The notes under the pieces: model-generated
Seen by the model: only the letters and a program-made list of their open reading frames with translations
Told to the model about the DNA's origin: nothing
Databases searched by the model: none
Made by a program: the position numbers and the translations under genes
Assembly (NCBI RefSeq): GCF_000814845.2
Contig: NZ_CP010431.2
Location: 1-64,000 of the forward strand
Direction of reading: 5' to 3'
DNA length: 64,000 nucleotides
Source: Pandoraea sputorum
GTDB lineage: Bacteria; Pseudomonadota; Gammaproteobacteria; Burkholderiales; Burkholderiaceae
Shown here: one piece after another, positions 42,675-52,330 of the stretch
Numbering within the stretch: the first letter of the stretch is position 1
Layout: each line of letters starts with the position of its first letter

Positions 42675-43448
42675 ATGACCATGCTCGCATTCGAAAAAGT
42701 CGACAAGTTCTACGGCGATCATCATGTGCTCAAGGGCATCGACGCCACCATCGGACGCGGCGAAGTTGTCGTCGTATGCGGCCCGTCCGGCTCGGGCAAG
42801 TCGACGCTGATTCGCACGGTGACACGACTCGAAGCCATTCAGAAGGGACGCATTCTCTTCGAAGGCAAGGACGTCAATGCCCGCGACATGAAGATCAATC
42901 AGTTGCGCGCACGCATTGGCTTCGTCTTCCAGAGTTTCAACCTGTTTCAGAACCTGTCGGTGCGACAGAACCTGATTCTGGGGCCGACGAAGGTGCTCGG
43001 CATGTCGCGCGACGAAGCGGTCGCGCAGGCCGAAGCGCTGCTCACGAAAGTGGGCCTCGCCCACAAGATCGACGCGATGCCCGCAAACCTCTCGGGCGGC
43101 CAGCAACAGCGTGTGGCCATTGCACGGGCGCTGGCGATGAAGCCGCCGCTCATGCTGTTCGACGAACCGACGAGCGCCCTCGACCCGGAGATGGTCCAGG
43201 AAGTGCTGCAAGTCATGCGCTCGCTCGCGGACGAAGGCCTCACGATGATGATCGTCACGCACGAAATGGGATTCGCGCGCGATGTGTCGAGCCGCGTGTG
43301 GTTCATGGATCAGGGCCAGTTGCTCGAAGACGCAGCGCCCTCGGAGTTCTTCAGTCAGCCGAAGCACGCGCGCGCGCAGCGATTCCTGCAAGACGTGCTG
43401 CGCCCGTCGCCGATGATCAGCGTGCCGCGCGATGCGGTGCCTGCGTGA
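42675..43448 (+). CDS. amino-acid ABC transporter ATP-binding protein
   Basis: 257 aa, GlnQ/HisP type. Walker [10 protein letters not shown] (about residue 36), Q-loop FVFQSFNLF, signature [15 protein letters not shown], Walker [12 protein letters not shown] and H-loop VTHEMGFA are all intact. The ATG at 42675 follows AGAAGGAGAG. It completes the importer. Confidence 0.95.
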   Translation: MTMLAFEKVDKFYGDHHVLKGIDATIGRGEVVVVCGPSGSGKSTLIRTVTRLEAIQKGRILFEGKDVNARDMKINQLRARIGFVFQSFNLFQNLSVRQNLILGPTKVLGMSRDEAVAQAEALLTKVGLAHKIDAMPANLSGGQQQRVAIARALAMKPPLMLFDEPTSALDPEMVQEVLQVMRSLADEGLTMMIVTHEMGFARDVSSRVWFMDQGQLLEDAAPSEFFSQPKHARAQRFLQDVLRPSPMISVPRDAVPA

Positions 43449-43554
43449 TTTCGTCCGCACTCGCGTGAGCCGAACACACCGAACACACAGAACACACGAA
43501 AGCGCCTCACCCGCGCACCTCACATAACAAAGCACTACGGAGAAGACTCTCATC

Positions 43555-44151
43555 ATGTCCACGACTCAACTTCCCGAACAACGTCAGGCCGCTGTGAGCG
43601 ACGCCATTGCTGCCATGAAGGCCGCGCTGGCCCCGGCGGGCGAGACGCGTCCCGCACTGGCCGAGGTGCTCGAACAGGTCAAGGCGCTTGCCGCGCGCAC
43701 CGCGCTCTGGAGCGAAGCCGACTTCCCGCCGCCGACCGATGGCGAGCTGCAAGCGCGCTATCTGATTCATGAAGATGCCGACAAGACCTACGCCCTGTAC
43801 CTGAACGTCATGCGTCCGGGCAAGAAGATCACGCCGCATAACCACACGACATGGGCGTGCATCGCGGCGGTCGACGGCGTGGAATACAACTACGTCTATC
43901 GCCGTACGGACGACGGCAAGACGCCCGGCGTCGGCACGCTCGAAGTGAGCGACACGGTCGTGGTCGACCCGGGCCACGGCATTGCGCTGGCGTCGGACGA
44001 CATTCACGCGGTCGAGATTCAGGGCGACGCGCCGATCCGCCATCTGCACATGTACGGCCGTGCGCTGGAGACGCTGACCGAGCGCATCACGTTCGATCTC
44101 GCCAAAGGCACTTACCAGGTGATGGACATCGGCGTGAAGACGCGCCGCTGA
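43555..44151 (+). CDS. cysteine dioxygenase-like cupin
   Basis: 198 aa. The cupin core has the metal-ligand pair in [23 protein letters not shown] (HxH, about residue 97-99) and a third His in IRHLHMYG (about 162). Cysteine dioxygenases oxidise cysteine to cysteine sulfinate with Fe(II) and O2; relatives use 3-mercaptopropionate or other thiols. It follows the importer in the same direction, so the imported thiol is the natural substrate. ATG at 43555 follows CGGAGAAG. Confidence 0.8.
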   Translation: MSTTQLPEQRQAAVSDAIAAMKAALAPAGETRPALAEVLEQVKALAARTALWSEADFPPPTDGELQARYLIHEDADKTYALYLNVMRPGKKITPHNHTTWACIAAVDGVEYNYVYRRTDDGKTPGVGTLEVSDTVVVDPGHGIALASDDIHAVEIQGDAPIRHLHMYGRALETLTERITFDLAKGTYQVMDIGVKTRR

Positions 44152-44387
44152 TTCCCTGACTTCCTGACGCAACACTGACCGTCGGCGCGCCTATCGCCGA
44201 CGGCAAGCGACAAGACTCACCGACGGCGCGACTCCGTTCGCGTCACCCGAAGCACACCGCCCATGCCATTGGCACGGGCGGTGCGGGCCTGCTCATGCCT
44301 ACGTTTTGGCGTGCATTGACATGCTTAGACGCGCGCTGACATGCGGCAGGCGAAATTGATTAACGACCTAACGTTACGACACCGGCT

Positions 44388-45989
44388 ATGACTTCGTTCA
44401 CTCCTCATTTTGTGTCGCCTGCCCTGCTCAAGGAATGGCTGCACGACGGCACCGAGATCGCCGTGTTCGACGTGCGCGAGCACGGGCAGTACGGCGAGGC
44501 GCATCTCTTCTACGGCGTGACGCTGCCCTACAGCCGTCTCGAACTCGACATCGTGCGTCTGGCGCCGCGTCGCGACGCGCGCATCGTCGTCTACGATACC
44601 GACCAGAGCGTGGCGGTGCTGGCGGCGCAGCGACTCGATGCGCTGGGTTATTCGGATGTGTACGTGCTGGAGGGCGGCACGCAAGCGTGGCAAGCGGCGG
44701 GCTTTACGCTGTTCGCCGGGGTCAACGTGCCGTCGAAGACGTTTGGCGAACTCGTCGAGATGGCGTACCACACGCCGCGTGTGACGGCGCGCGAGCTGGC
44801 GGCGATGCGTGAGCGGGGCGACAACGTAGTGATTCTCGACGGACGTCCCGTCAACGAATATCTGAAGATGACGATCCCCTCGTCCATCTGCTGCCCGAAC
44901 GGCGAACTGGGTTATCGCATTCGCGATCTGGTGCCGGACACGACCACGCCCATCGTCGTGAATTGCGCGGGGCGTACGCGCAGCATCATCGGTGCGCAGA
45001 CACTCATCAACCTCGGCATTCCCAATCCGGTCATGGCGCTGGAGAACGGCACGCAGGGCTGGTATCTGGAAGACCTGCCGCTCGAGCATGGCAGTACGCG
45101 TCGTTACCCCGACGCCGTGTCGCCCGCCAGCGTCACGCAAATGCGTGAGGCCAGCGGTGCGCTCGCCGAACGCTTCGCCGTGCCGGAAGTCGACGCGTCG
45201 ACGTTTGCGCAATGGGCGACCGATACGTCGCGCACGCTGTTCCTGTGCGACGTGCGTACCCCCGAGGAGTACGCCGCTGGCACGCTGCCGGGGGCGCAGC
45301 ATACGCCGGGCGGGCAATTGATTCAGGCGACGGATCAATACGTGGGCGTGCGTCACGCGCGCGTGGTGCTGTTCGATAGCGACGGCGTGCGTGCGCCCAT
45401 CGTCGCGAGCTGGTTGCGTCAGCTGGGTCACGATGCCTACGTGTTGCGCGACGGTCTCGCCAGCGGCGCATCGCTGGCAGTGCCGACGCCGGGTGTTGAG
45501 ACGACGCTACCGGAGATCGATGCCGCGACGCTGAAGACGGCACTGGCCGAAGGCAGCGTGACGGTGGTCGACGTGCGTCCGAGCATGAGCTTCCGCCGTG
45601 AGCACGCGACGGGCGCGCAATGGGCGATTCGTCCGCGTCTGCCGAAGCTGCCCGCGTCGGGCGATGTCGTGCTGATCGCCGACGAGCGCGGTGTGGCCGA
45701 GTTGTTCGCGGCGGATTGGCGTCGTGAGCACGCGCAGGATGCGCGCACGTTCTCGTTGCTTGCCGGAGGTTTCAAGGCATGGGCGGCCGCCGGATTGCCT
45801 GTCGAAGCGACGCCGGACTCGCCGCCGGACGCCGATTGCATCGACTATCTGTTCTTCGTGCATGACCGTCACGATGGCAACAAAGCGGCCGCGCGACAGT
45901 ATCTGGCATGGGAAACCGGCCTGCTCGCGCAACTGGACGAGCATGAGCGCGGTGCATTCCGTATTGGTGACGCCGCCGTCGCGAAGTAA
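44388..45989 (+). CDS. four-domain rhodanese-like sulfurtransferase
   Basis: 533 aa made of four rhodanese domains (about 1-110, 125-235, 260-370, 375-490), recognised by repeated phrases such as AVFDVREHGQYGEAHL, VILDGRPVNEYLKM, FLCDVRTPEEYAAGTLPGA and TVVDVRPSMSFRREHATGA. Only the second has an active-site loop with cysteine (VVNCAGRTRSIIG). The others have VYDTDQSV, LFDSDGVR and IADERGV at that place and should be structural or regulatory. It could move persulfide sulfur released by the lyase encoded next. No signal peptide; cytosolic. Confidence 0.9.
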   Translation: MTSFTPHFVSPALLKEWLHDGTEIAVFDVREHGQYGEAHLFYGVTLPYSRLELDIVRLAPRRDARIVVYDTDQSVAVLAAQRLDALGYSDVYVLEGGTQAWQAAGFTLFAGVNVPSKTFGELVEMAYHTPRVTARELAAMRERGDNVVILDGRPVNEYLKMTIPSSICCPNGELGYRIRDLVPDTTTPIVVNCAGRTRSIIGAQTLINLGIPNPVMALENGTQGWYLEDLPLEHGSTRRYPDAVSPASVTQMREASGALAERFAVPEVDASTFAQWATDTSRTLFLCDVRTPEEYAAGTLPGAQHTPGGQLIQATDQYVGVRHARVVLFDSDGVRAPIVASWLRQLGHDAYVLRDGLASGASLAVPTPGVETTLPEIDAATLKTALAEGSVTVVDVRPSMSFRREHATGAQWAIRPRLPKLPASGDVVLIADERGVAELFAADWRREHAQDARTFSLLAGGFKAWAAAGLPVEATPDSPPDADCIDYLFFVHDRHDGNKAAARQYLAWETGLLAQLDEHERGAFRIGDAAVAK

Positions 45990-46082
45990 GCTGTGACTAT
46001 TGGCGCGCATGTGACCGTCCCGGTCCTGCGCGCCACTGCTGCCTGACCTGAACCGTCCGAACCGTTCTCTCTACGCCAGACC

Positions 46083-47336
46083 ATGTCCCGACAATCCCCC
46101 CCGCCTTCTTCACCTTCTGCATCCACGCCTCTCGCCGAACACGATGCGCCGCATCATGGCCGCTCGGTTCGCGTTGCAACGCGCCTCGTCAAAGGCGGTA
46201 CGGATACTGCCGTCATTGGTGGTCGTGCGGTTAACCCGCCTGTGGTGCGTGCGTCCACGGTGTTGTTCGAATCGATGGATGACATGAACGATGCACGTCG
46301 TCGTCGTGGCACCGAGCGCATGTTCACGTACGGCGCACGCGGCAACCCGACGGGTTTCGCGCTCGAAGATGTCGTCGCCGGGCTGGAAGGCGGATATCGT
46401 GCGCGACTGTTCCCGACGGGGCTGGCGGCGATCACGATGGTGTTTCTCGCTTACGTGCGTCCTGGCGATCACGTGTTGATTGCGGATTGCGTGTATCAGC
46501 CGCTGCGTCATTTCGTCGAGACGTTCCTCAAGCCGTGGGGTGTGCACGTCACGTTTTTCCGCGCGGATGGCAGCGACGCCGCCGAGCATATGACGGCGCG
46601 CACGAAGATGATCTACGTGGAAGCCCCTGGCTCGCTCGTCTACGAGATGTGCGACATCCCGGCGCTGGCCGATCTGGCGCATCGACATGGGGCATTGCTT
46701 GTTGCGGACAACACCTGGGGATCGGGCGTGCAATGCCGTCCGCTGATGCTCGGGGCGGACATTTCGGTGATGGCGGCGACGAAGTACCTGAGCGGCCATT
46801 CCGACGTGATGATGGGCACCGTCACCACGACGCAGGAAGTCTGGCAGACGCTCTCGACGATGGCCGACGCGCAAGGCGTGGCCGTGAGTCCCGACGATGC
46901 CTATCTGGTGTTGCGCGGCACGCGCACGCTGGCGGCGCGTCTGGCGATGCATGAGCGCAATGCGCTGGAGGTGGCGCATTGGCTGGAGGGGTTGCCCGAT
47001 GTGGCGCGCGTGTTCTGTCTGGCGCTGCCGACGGACCCGGGGCACGCGTTGTGGCGTCGGGATTGTCTGGGCACGAACGGGCTGGTGTCGTTCGAGTTCG
47101 CCAACGCGACGCCCGTGCAGGCGGACCGCTTCGTCGATTCGCTGAAGCTGTTCGGCATCGGTGCGTCGTGGGGCGGGTTCGAGAGTCTGGCGACGGTATC
47201 GAACGTGGTCGGCACACGCACTTGCGAAGACTGGTCGCATGCCGGGCTCATCGTCCGTCTGCACATCGGTCTGGAGGATCCGCAGGATCTGATCGATGAT
47301 CTTGCTGCGGCGTTTGAGAAGGTATTTGGGAAGTGA
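46083..47336 (+). CDS. metC: cystathionine beta-lyase
   Basis: 417 aa PLP enzyme of the Cys/Met metabolism family. Seen: a leader to about residue 30, then THLVKGG-like RVATRLVKGGTDTAV, AVNPPVVRASTVLFES, YGARGNPTGFALED, the PLP-stacking and phosphate region (FPTGLAAITMVFLAYV), ADNTWGSGVQCRPL and the PLP lysine in ATKYLSGHSDVMMG. Such enzymes split cystathionine, and many also split cystine or cysteine to pyruvate, ammonia and (per)sulfide, which would feed the rhodanese. A hairpin follows between it and the convergent beta-lactamase gene. Confidence 0.9.
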   Translation: MSRQSPPPSSPSASTPLAEHDAPHHGRSVRVATRLVKGGTDTAVIGGRAVNPPVVRASTVLFESMDDMNDARRRRGTERMFTYGARGNPTGFALEDVVAGLEGGYRARLFPTGLAAITMVFLAYVRPGDHVLIADCVYQPLRHFVETFLKPWGVHVTFFRADGSDAAEHMTARTKMIYVEAPGSLVYEMCDIPALADLAHRHGALLVADNTWGSGVQCRPLMLGADISVMAATKYLSGHSDVMMGTVTTTQEVWQTLSTMADAQGVAVSPDDAYLVLRGTRTLAARLAMHERNALEVAHWLEGLPDVARVFCLALPTDPGHALWRRDCLGTNGLVSFEFANATPVQADRFVDSLKLFGIGASWGGFESLATVSNVVGTRTCEDWSHAGLIVRLHIGLEDPQDLIDDLAAAFEKVFGK

Positions 47337-47341
47337 TGTAC

Positions 47342-47372
47342 GGGTCGCGCGCAGTGGGGTGGCGCGCGACCC
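47342..47372. terminator. hairpin between convergent metC and beta-lactamase genes
   Basis: GGGTCGCGCGC (47342-47352) pairs exactly with GCGCGCGACCC (47362-47372) around a 9-nt loop. It is very stable but the T-tracts on both sides are poor. Confidence 0.6.
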
Positions 47373-47386
47373 AACTTAGCTTGCGA

Positions 47387-48613
47387 CTACTTCGCAGGTG
47401 CTGTCGGTGCCGGACGGCTGCCGTCGAGCGTCGTCAGAATCCGATGCGCGGCGCGCAGCCGCTCTTCCATCGGGTAATTCTTGTTGGCGAGTAGCACGAT
47501 CGCCATCTGCTTAGACGGGACGAAGGCCACATATGTGCCGAACCCGCTCGTCGATCCCGTTTTGTTGACCCACGATACCGGCGCCGGTGCCATCGGCGGC
47601 GTGAGTTCGCGCGCGGGGGTCGATTCCATCGACATCCGCGTGGAGTTGCCCTCGATCAGCGTTTCGACCGTGACGGGATACGGATACTGTTCCCACGCGA
47701 GGTCTTGCGTCATCGGCGCATCGAAGAAGTAGCTGGTGCGCGTCGCGTAGATCGCGTGACGCAGACGCCGGTCATGAACTGCCTCGCCGAGGTTGGCGTT
47801 GACGAAGCGCAACAAGTCGGAGGCGGTCGTCTTCACGCCGTACGCTTCCTGCTCGAACACACCGGGCGAGACGCGAATCGGTTTGCCGTTCTTATATCCC
47901 CACGCGTAATTTGCCTGCTGATCTTCCGGCACCTTGATGAAGGTGTGCTTCAGATCGAGTGGCTTGAAGACGTGATCCGACATGAGCGTGGCGAAATCGC
48001 CGTGCATGGCGCGAGCGGTAATCCAGCCGAGCGCGCCGATGCTGATGTTCGAGTACGTGCGCGCGGTGCCGGTCGGCTTGGCGGGCTTCCACGCTTTGAG
48101 GTACTGCGTCATCTCGTCGATGTTGGTGACGTTGTCCGGCACCTGTTGCGGCATGCCACCTGTGGTGTGCGTGCCGAGATTCAGCAGTTTGACGTCGCCG
48201 AACGGTGTGCCCGCGAATTCGGGGGCGCGACGACTGACCTTGTCGGTTAGGGAGAGTGCGCCAGCGGCTTGCGCGTAGGTGGCGAGCGTGGCTGTGAACG
48301 TCTTGCTGACGGAGCCGATCTCGAACAGGGTGTCGTCGGTGACGGGCTTGTTGGTGGCCTTGTCGGCAACACCGTAATCGAAGACATAGGACTGGCCGTC
48401 GAAAACGATGCCGACGGCCATGCCGGGAATGTCCTGACGCGCCATCAGCGGCGCGATGGTCTTATCGACGAGCGATTTGATCTCGTCTTGCCGGGGATTC
48501 GTCTGAACTTGCGCGCCGGCCTCGGCGGCATAACTGCGCGCACTGAACGCCATCCAGCTAATTGCGGCGGTCGCCGCGAGGGCGGCAAACAGGGTGATTT
48601 GGGGTTTGGTCAT
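47387..48613 (-). CDS. class C beta-lactamase family serine hydrolase
   Basis: 408 aa. N-terminal signal peptide (hydrophobic stretch then SYAAEAG). AmpC motifs are present and ordered: SVSK with the nucleophile Ser (about residue 100), the Tyr motif TYSNISIGALG (YSN for the usual YAN) and KTGSTSGFG near 350. Length fits exported AmpC (about 380-400). No ampR lies divergent to it, so it is probably not induced by the AmpR route. Hydrolysis of cephalosporins is likely by family but not shown. Confidence 0.9.
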   Translation of the reverse strand: MTKPQITLFAALAATAAISWMAFSARSYAAEAGAQVQTNPRQDEIKSLVDKTIAPLMARQDIPGMAVGIVFDGQSYVFDYGVADKATNKPVTDDTLFEIGSVSKTFTATLATYAQAAGALSLTDKVSRRAPEFAGTPFGDVKLLNLGTHTTGGMPQQVPDNVTNIDEMTQYLKAWKPAKPTGTARTYSNISIGALGWITARAMHGDFATLMSDHVFKPLDLKHTFIKVPEDQQANYAWGYKNGKPIRVSPGVFEQEAYGVKTTASDLLRFVNANLGEAVHDRRLRHAIYATRTSYFFDAPMTQDLAWEQYPYPVTVETLIEGNSTRMSMESTPARELTPPMAPAPVSWVNKTGSTSGFGTYVAFVPSKQMAIVLLANKNYPMEERLRAAHRILTTLDGSRPAPTAPAK

Positions 48614-48809
48614 TGACGCTCATCTCCGTATGAGGGCTCACCGGGGCGTACATTCTGCATCGCCGTGAGCTGTGGACGAAGCGTAAACCCAAAGGGGCGC
48701 GGGTTTGGGGTGGTTGCATGTAACCGTTGTAACGGATGCAACTCAGAAGAAGTCGATCGAATGAAGCGCGCAATCGACATTGCGCGAAGCTTCTTGATCG
48801 GGACACCCA
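48614..48809. other. intergenic region upstream of the beta-lactamase gene
   Basis: Contains the beta-lactamase promoter region on the minus strand. I see no gene and no AmpR-type operator here. Confidence 0.35.
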
Positions 48810-49079
48810 ATGAAATACGAATTCGCATTGACGTACGACTTAGACCCAGCCGATTTGCATCTGGATGACCTTATCGATCGCCTATGCGATTCGGAATGCA
48901 CCGATGCAACATTGAGTGTCGGGGCCGGGGGGCGATGCACGCGATGGTTACGATGGAGAGCAACGCGGTCCGGGCGTGCCGCAAAGTCTCGAGACGAAAA
49001 AAAACCGCCCTCAAGGGGCGGTAACACGCTGAAATCAAACAGGGGGAGGGGGGAACTACTTTTCAGCGCGCGGGTATGA
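48810..49079 (+). pseudogene. truncated small ORF
   Basis: The first ~50 codons (MKYEFALTYDLDPADLHLDDLIDRLCDSECTD...) read like the acidic N-terminal domain of a small protein family I have seen in burkholderias but cannot name. After about 48950 the frame turns basic and runs through a terminator hairpin, so it is probably cut off by a frameshift or deletion. Function unknown. Confidence 0.35.
48997..49022 (-). terminator. rho-independent terminator of the NDH/DUF3331 transcript
   Basis: On the minus strand ACCGCCC pairs with GGGCGGT (49004-49010 and 49016-49022) around a 5-nt loop and runs into a stretch of eight T residues. It lies about 80 bp after the DUF3331 stop. Confidence 0.88.
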
Positions 49080-49102
49080 ATGGTGGAAGGTGAGGCGTGC
49101 GA

Positions 49103-49615
49103 TTACAGCGCCGGTTCGAGTTCGCGGTTCTCAGCCTCGCGCATGATGCGGATTGCTTCGGCGGAGATCATCGCATCGGCGTTGAGCGGCGGGATGTCGC
49201 CGAACAACGGGCGATAAACGAAATCGCCTACATCGATGGTCTCGTTCGTCAACGCGCATACGCCCGGATGGTGCGCCTTGCGGATGCGCCAGATCTGCGC
49301 GCCGTAGTTGCCGCCGGTGGCGTCGTTCCACGACACCGTGATCGTCAGCTCGCTGGAAATCTCCAGCACGCGCACGATAGGCGCACGTCGCGTGTACGGG
49401 ATCACCGGTCGGCAGACGACCGGCTCCGCGTCGAGCATGGCAACGGTGTGCTGCCACACGCCCTGATCACGCGATGCGCGTGACGAGCGCGATGCGCGCG
49501 ACGTAGGGGACGTGCGGGCCGTCGGCGCGGACACCGACGAAGGCGAGGACGCTGCGGTCCCAGAGGTGCGGCTGCTGCCGCTTCGGTTCGGGCAATTGGT
49601 TCGGTCGCTTCGCAT
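49103..49615 (-). CDS. DUF3331 family protein
   Basis: 170 aa from the ATG at 49615, two bases after the stop of the upstream oxidoreductase gene. The Ser/Arg-rich N-terminus (about 1-55) is probably disordered. The DUF3331 core follows: ITVSWNDATGGNYGAQIWR, GVCALTNETIDVGDFVYRPLFG and PPLNADAMISAEAI. The family is largely confined to Burkholderiaceae and has no known function. Tight coupling to an NDH-2-like gene is the only context clue. Confidence 0.8.
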   Translation of the reverse strand: MRSDRTNCPNRSGSSRTSGTAASSPSSVSAPTARTSPTSRASRSSRASRDQGVWQHTVAMLDAEPVVCRPVIPYTRRAPIVRVLEISSELTITVSWNDATGGNYGAQIWRIRKAHHPGVCALTNETIDVGDFVYRPLFGDIPPLNADAMISAEAIRIMREAENRELEPAL

Positions 49616-49617
49616 GT

Positions 49618-50919
49618 TCAGGCCAGCCGGATGCGCGGCCCGCGAAGGCCGCCGAGTTTTTCCGCGCCCAGCAACACCGTCGCGCGGGCGAACCCGTGCA
49701 ACGCGTGCTGATGACGCCGGTACAACATGGCGTGGCTCCACTGCGCAAAGCGTCCGCGCACGATGCCACCTTTGAAAAAGCCGAATCGCCCGAGGGCGCC
49801 AAACGCGTTGTAGCCAGACAGCGACAACGACGCGCCAGGGTCGCGATAAGCGAACGGCGGAATTGCGCGGCCTTCAAGCCACGCGCCCAGATGACGGCCC
49901 AGATGCGCCGCCTGTTGCGTTGCCACCTGTGCCGTCGGCGGCAATGCGTACTCGTCCTGCCCCACGCCCGACGAAGTGAACGACGCGCAATCGCCTAGCG
50001 CGAAAATGCGTTCGTCCTGCGACGTCTGCAACGTGGCGCGCACGACGACCTGATCCGCTGCATTGGTCGTCAGTCCGCCAATGCCGCGCAGACAATCCGG
50101 CGCTTTCACGCCTGCCGCCCACACCAGCAAGTCACCTGGAATGAGCTGGCCGTCGTCGCGGTAAAAGCCGTCGCGGTCGGCGCAAACGACGCGCGTATCC
50201 GTCAGCACACGAAAGCCGAGTTGTTCGAGTTGATCCTGTGTCGACGCGGAGACGTCGGGCGGAAACGCGCCGAGCAAACGCGGCCCGCGCTCGATCAGGG
50301 TGAGCTTCAGCCGCTCGCAAATCTGCGGATCGCCGTAACCGGCCGCCATCGCGAACGTGCGACTCAGTTCTGCCGCCAGCGCAACGCCTGTGGTGCCGCC
50401 ACCGGCGATCACGATGCGCAATGCATCGTCGTTCACGGCGCTGCGCAGCGATTCGCAATGCAATGCCGCGTTGAATGCAGTCGCCTGCGGCTGGCTGTCG
50501 ATGAAGTGGCAAACGTCACGCACACCGGGTAGCGAGGCGTCGTCGGCTTGCGAGCCCAGCGCGAGCACCAGCGCGTCGTAAGGCACACGACGCTCGCTGA
50601 GCAAACGCTTCCCGTCGTGACCTTCCATTTCCTCCAACACAATCTCCCGGCGCTCGCGGTCCAGACCGCTCATGCGTCCCGCCTGATACGTGAAACCGTT
50701 GCTGCACGCGTGCGAGAGATACGCCACCTGGCTGTGCGCGACGTCGCACGTCCCTGCCGCAACGGTGTGCAGCATCGGCTTCCAGAGATGGGTGGGATGA
50801 CTGTCGACGAGTGTCACGCGCGCAGCACCGGCACGGCCGAGCGTTCTGCCCAGACGAGTTGCCAGCATCAAGCCGGCGATACCGCCACCGACAATCACGA
50901 TTCGGTTTGCGCGAGACAT
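49618..50919 (-). CDS. type II NADH dehydrogenase-like FAD oxidoreductase
   Basis: 433 aa from the ATG at 50919 (MSRANRIVIVGGGIAGLM, the FAD-binding Rossmann motif). The second nucleotide motif is LRIVIAGGGTTGVALAAEL (about 170) and the FAD-closing motif is ERIFALGDCASF (about 305). The C-terminal region, including YNAFGALGRFGFFKGGIVRGRFAQWSHAMLYRRHQ, matches membrane-binding NDH-2 enzymes that pass electrons from NADH to quinone without pumping protons. No purine-rich ribosome-binding site precedes this ATG; an in-frame ATG at 50985 is the alternative. Divergent from a TetR gene. Confidence 0.88.
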   Translation of the reverse strand: MSRANRIVIVGGGIAGLMLATRLGRTLGRAGAARVTLVDSHPTHLWKPMLHTVAAGTCDVAHSQVAYLSHACSNGFTYQAGRMSGLDRERREIVLEEMEGHDGKRLLSERRVPYDALVLALGSQADDASLPGVRDVCHFIDSQPQATAFNAALHCESLRSAVNDDALRIVIAGGGTTGVALAAELSRTFAMAAGYGDPQICERLKLTLIERGPRLLGAFPPDVSASTQDQLEQLGFRVLTDTRVVCADRDGFYRDDGQLIPGDLLVWAAGVKAPDCLRGIGGLTTNAADQVVVRATLQTSQDERIFALGDCASFTSSGVGQDEYALPPTAQVATQQAAHLGRHLGAWLEGRAIPPFAYRDPGASLSLSGYNAFGALGRFGFFKGGIVRGRFAQWSHAMLYRRHQHALHGFARATVLLGAEKLGGLRGPRIRLA

Positions 50920-51076
50920 TTGGGGGGAAATGTCCAATTCAACAAGTGATGAATAAGCGCATAATAGCGAGCGTGTACCCGGCATGTCAAATAGGACGTG
51001 TCTGGGGAGGCAGGTACGTTCGGGTCGGGTAGACTTGGCGTATTGCTGTCGCGAAATCCGACCCACCCATCGCTCA

Positions 51077-51736
51077 ATGACTCCTGATAAAGCTCTCTCG
51101 CAAGCCGAACCGCCCCGCAAACGCACGCGTGGGCGTCCTACGTGCGACTGCACGCACGGTGCCGACGCGTTGCTCCTCAACGCCCGTCGCATCTTCGCGC
51201 AGCGAGGGTTCTATGCGAGCAGCGTGCGGCAAATTGCCGAAGCATCCGGGGTCGACGCTGCGTTGATTTCGCATCATTTCGGATCAAAAGAAGCGCTTTG
51301 GGTCGCTGTAGTCGATCAGATTGCAGGACTTACGCATGCGATGGTCGAAGAGACCCATGCCCTGCGCGACGCACCGGGCGACGCGTCCGAGCGCATCGAA
51401 AAGGCCGTGCGCGTCTTCGTAGAAGCGGTGTTCGATAACCCGGACGTCGGCATGTTCTTTTCGACGGCCGCGACCGAAGAAGGCGAGCGGCTCGACATTC
51501 TCACGCAGCGGCTCGTGCGCCCATATCGCGACGCGATGGTGCCACTCGTTGCCGACTGGCTCAAAGCGCAGAACCGTCCAGTCTCCGACGCCGACGTGAT
51601 GTTCTTCATGCTCACGTCCGCCATCAGCAAGACCGTTTCCTACCGTCACATGATGGGGCCGTTCCTGCCCCCGGAAGGCATGGCCGATCTCAAGCGCACG
51701 GTGCTCGATTGCGCGATGGCGCTGATCCGGCAGTGA
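51077..51736 (+). CDS. TetR-family transcriptional regulator
   Basis: 219 aa from the ATG at 51077; the frame is open upstream but crosses the divergent promoter region. A basic N-terminus leads to the TetR HTH: LLNARRIFAQRGFYASSVRQIAEASGVDAALISHHFGSKEALW. The C-terminal ligand domain is of the CerR/YbiH-like type. It probably controls itself and the divergent NDH-2/DUF3331 pair. Confidence 0.9.
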   Translation: MTPDKALSQAEPPRKRTRGRPTCDCTHGADALLLNARRIFAQRGFYASSVRQIAEASGVDAALISHHFGSKEALWVAVVDQIAGLTHAMVEETHALRDAPGDASERIEKAVRVFVEAVFDNPDVGMFFSTAATEEGERLDILTQRLVRPYRDAMVPLVADWLKAQNRPVSDADVMFFMLTSAISKTVSYRHMMGPFLPPEGMADLKRTVLDCAMALIRQ

Positions 51737-51846
51737 CGCAACGCTGAGAAGATGGACGTCCCAACGCGGGAAGTCCGCAAGCGTCGTATAAGATAGCGGC
51801 ACCCGGGCCGACTCCCGGCCCGCCTTTTTCTTTACGGTGCCCCCCT

Positions 51847-52200
51847 ATGTCGAACGAAATCAAGCGTCTGCACACCAACGCTCGCATGAGCCAGATCGTG
51901 ATCGCCAACGGCGTCGTGTATCTGGCCGGTCAGGTCCCCGACACCGCCAACGTGTCCGTCACGCAGCAAACTACCGAAATCCTCACGCGCATCGATTCGC
52001 TGCTCGCCGAAGCAGGCGTGAACAAGTCGCGTCTGCTGACCGCGAACATCTGGCTGTCGGACGCCAAGCACTTTGCCGAATTCAACGCCGTGTGGGACGC
52101 CTGGGTGCCCGAAGGTCACGCCCCGACGCGTGCCTGCGTGCAGTCGCCGCTCATGCGCGCTGGCCTGGAAGTTGAAATCGCCGTGACCGCACTGGCGTAA
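51847..52200 (+). CDS. RidA-family enamine/imine deaminase
   Basis: 117 aa, YjgF/YER057c/UK114 fold. Hydrolyses reactive enamine and imine intermediates. The conserved QVPDTANVSVTQQTTEILTRID, LLTANIWLSDAKHFAEFNAVWDAWV and APTRACVQSPLM with the substrate-binding Arg and the Glu of VEIAVTA are present. It lies 130 bp before a D-amino-acid dehydrogenase, whose imino-acid product it could clear. Confidence 0.9.
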   Translation: MSNEIKRLHTNARMSQIVIANGVVYLAGQVPDTANVSVTQQTTEILTRIDSLLAEAGVNKSRLLTANIWLSDAKHFAEFNAVWDAWVPEGHAPTRACVQSPLMRAGLEVEIAVTALA

Positions 52201-52330
52201 TTCCGCCGTTCGTCACCCGTCTGTGCGCGCGCCGCGTGCGGACGCCGGGCTCGTTCGCGCGTGATGTGAGGCGCATGAGCCCGCTCCCCCTCCTTCTCTG
52301 ATGGTCTGACCGCTCGTCGGACACCTGCTC

